From positions 48,073 to 112,072 of the forward strand of contig NW_027018031.1 in assembly GCF_032854445.1 (NCBI RefSeq): a stretch of 64,000 nt of DNA, written 5' to 3'. The notes beneath the pieces were generated by a model. The model searched no databases and was not told where the DNA came from. It was given only the letters and a program-made list of their open reading frames with translations. Made by a program: the position numbers and the translations under genes. Below are positions 63,901 to 64,000 of this stretch, piece by piece. Origin of the DNA: Liolophura sinensis. Lineage: Eukaryota; Mollusca; Polyplacophora; Chitonida; Chitonidae. Each line of letters opens with the position of its first letter. Position 1 is the first letter of the stretch.

Positions 63901-64000
63901 TAGTAAATGTAGCCGATTTTAATTGCAAAAAGACCAGGCAAAAATCCAACAGTGGAAAAACTGTTCCAATGCTGCTGGTAAGAGGCTAATCCGACGTATT
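58030..64000 (+). repeat. Four-monomer B higher-order array, about 2.2 kb unit
   Basis: Reading types from 58,045: X4, X0 (58,594), X2 (59,143), X3 (59,690), X4 (60,239), X0 (60,791), X2 (61,341), X3 (61,892), X2 (62,446), X3 (62,993), X4 (63,546), then the start of X0 at the window end (CCAACAGTGG near 63,946). X0 is marked by CTCTTTCTCCATGG and AAACAGAGG, X2 by TTCATACACAAATGG, X3 by AACACGTGTCCAG and GAGTGGGCCC, X4 by GGTATCTTATTG or TTAGAAAAAAGACAAC. X0 to X0 is 2,197 bp. The second unit contains an extra X2-X3 dimer of about 1.1 kb. Confidence 0.8.

Larger units (their letters stand above)
1..64000 (+). repeat. Tandem satellite array, about 549-bp monomer, about 116 copies
   Basis: The CCATGG core, or its one-base variants, recurs from 421 through 971, 1521, 2071 and onward to 63,568, always 544-553 bp apart. 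The copies are head to tail and all on the same strand. Around each core the same ordered blocks return: a cytosine-poor T-tract with TATATAC or TATGTAC, the TCTACAYGTAGA palindrome region, TGGGC..GCCCA, TGACGTC, TCGCGATGG, CGTATTTTGTGACGAG and GCTCTCCGACC. No other sequence interrupts the array and neither end of it is in the window. The strand given is only the orientation chosen for description; no transcript is implied. Array size and purity are typical of constitutive heterochromatin in a eukaryote. I do not recognise a named satellite family. Confidence 0.98.
11151..64000 (+). repeat. Satellite family B sub-array (about 549-bp monomer, about 96 copies)
   Basis: Ninety-five core-to-core intervals from 11,416 to 63,568 average 548.97 bp. 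Diagnostic bases relative to A are GTCAAGATCACGTG before the core, CCAAGGAAAT after it, CAACAGCTGGAGATG (or CACCTGGAGATGG), TTGCGCATC, CTTCGACTTA, CTACATGTAG and GGGCTTGGCCC. Monomer types seen repeatedly: C (AAGACCACGTGCGCAGC, CAGTTTTAAATTG), V (GGCTGTAGGCACAAATG), K (GAAATCAAATGG, CCCATTTGCGC, CACCCTATTG), I (CAACAACTGG, ACAGTAGACTG, AAGATTGTC), L (ACCAAAGCAATTTGC) and P (CATGGAACCCAAGG, CACCTGCAGATGG). Their order is not random (see the block entries). No gene is present. Confidence 0.95.

Noticed and set aside
1-64000. CRISPR array or bacterial repeat system
   Set aside because: The units are about 549 bp and similar along their whole length, without short repeats alternating with unique spacers and without cas-like genes.
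1-64000. Ribosomal DNA or histone gene tandem array
   Set aside because: The unit is far too short for rDNA or a histone cluster, holds no conserved rRNA blocks that I recognise, and has no intact coding frame.
1-64000. Tandem copies of a transposon or LTR
   Set aside because: No terminal repeats, target-site duplications, primer-binding site or transposase motifs were seen at any unit boundary, and the units join directly. An origin from a transposon fragment cannot be excluded.

Overview
The whole 64 kb window is one uninterrupted, head-to-tail satellite DNA array. A unit of about 549-550 bp, found on the + strand as an NcoI-type CCATGG core followed by conserved blocks, recurs about 116 times. 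Every copy has the same orientation. I found no unique-sequence island, no inverted copy, no inserted transposable element, no RNA gene and no credible protein gene. The many 60-110 codon reading frames are the same few frames of the monomer recurring at monomer spacing on both strands. This layout points to eukaryotic heterochromatin (centromeric, pericentromeric, subtelomeric or sex-chromosomal). I cannot name the species or a known satellite family from sequence alone. One hand-counted stretch (54,061-54,600) is about 42% GC with 17 CpG in 540 bp, an observed/expected ratio near 0.7. That retention is more like an invertebrate or other genome with little CpG methylation of repeats than a vertebrate one; this is an inference.

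Two families of the monomer lie side by side. Family A (1 to about 11,150; mean unit 549.75 bp over 20 intervals) carries GTCATAGTC, TTTAAACAGCTGCCGATG, CTTGGACTTA, CTACACGTAG and GGGCTTAGCCC. Family B (about 11,150 to 64,000; mean 548.97 bp over 95 intervals) carries GTCAAGATC, TTCAACAGCTGGAGATG or close variants, CTTCGACTTA, CTACATGTAG and GGGCTTGGCCC. The switch falls inside one monomer near 11,140-11,160. The first B copies next to it are the most idiosyncratic, as expected at an array edge.

Both families have higher-order structure. In A, a unit of about 10 monomers (about 5.5 kb) occurs twice, with one extra monomer inserted near 7.35-7.9 kb in the second copy. In B, distinct monomer types, labelled here C, V, K, I, L and P from diagnostic variants, recur in blocks. 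Repeated blocks are seen at offsets of 2,743 bp (5 monomers), 3,840 bp (7), 4,390 bp (8), 4,943 bp (9), 8,232 bp (15) and 8,781 bp (16). From 58.0 kb to the end a four-monomer unit of about 2.2 kb takes over. Chimeric monomers and one-monomer length differences mark past unequal exchange or gene conversion.

Three stretches (about 35.0-37.0 kb, 44.6-45.0 kb and 55.7-63.9 kb) carry a marked excess of single-base insertions and deletions, mostly in short homopolymers. They look more like uncorrected long-read consensus errors than biology, so variants there should be treated with caution.
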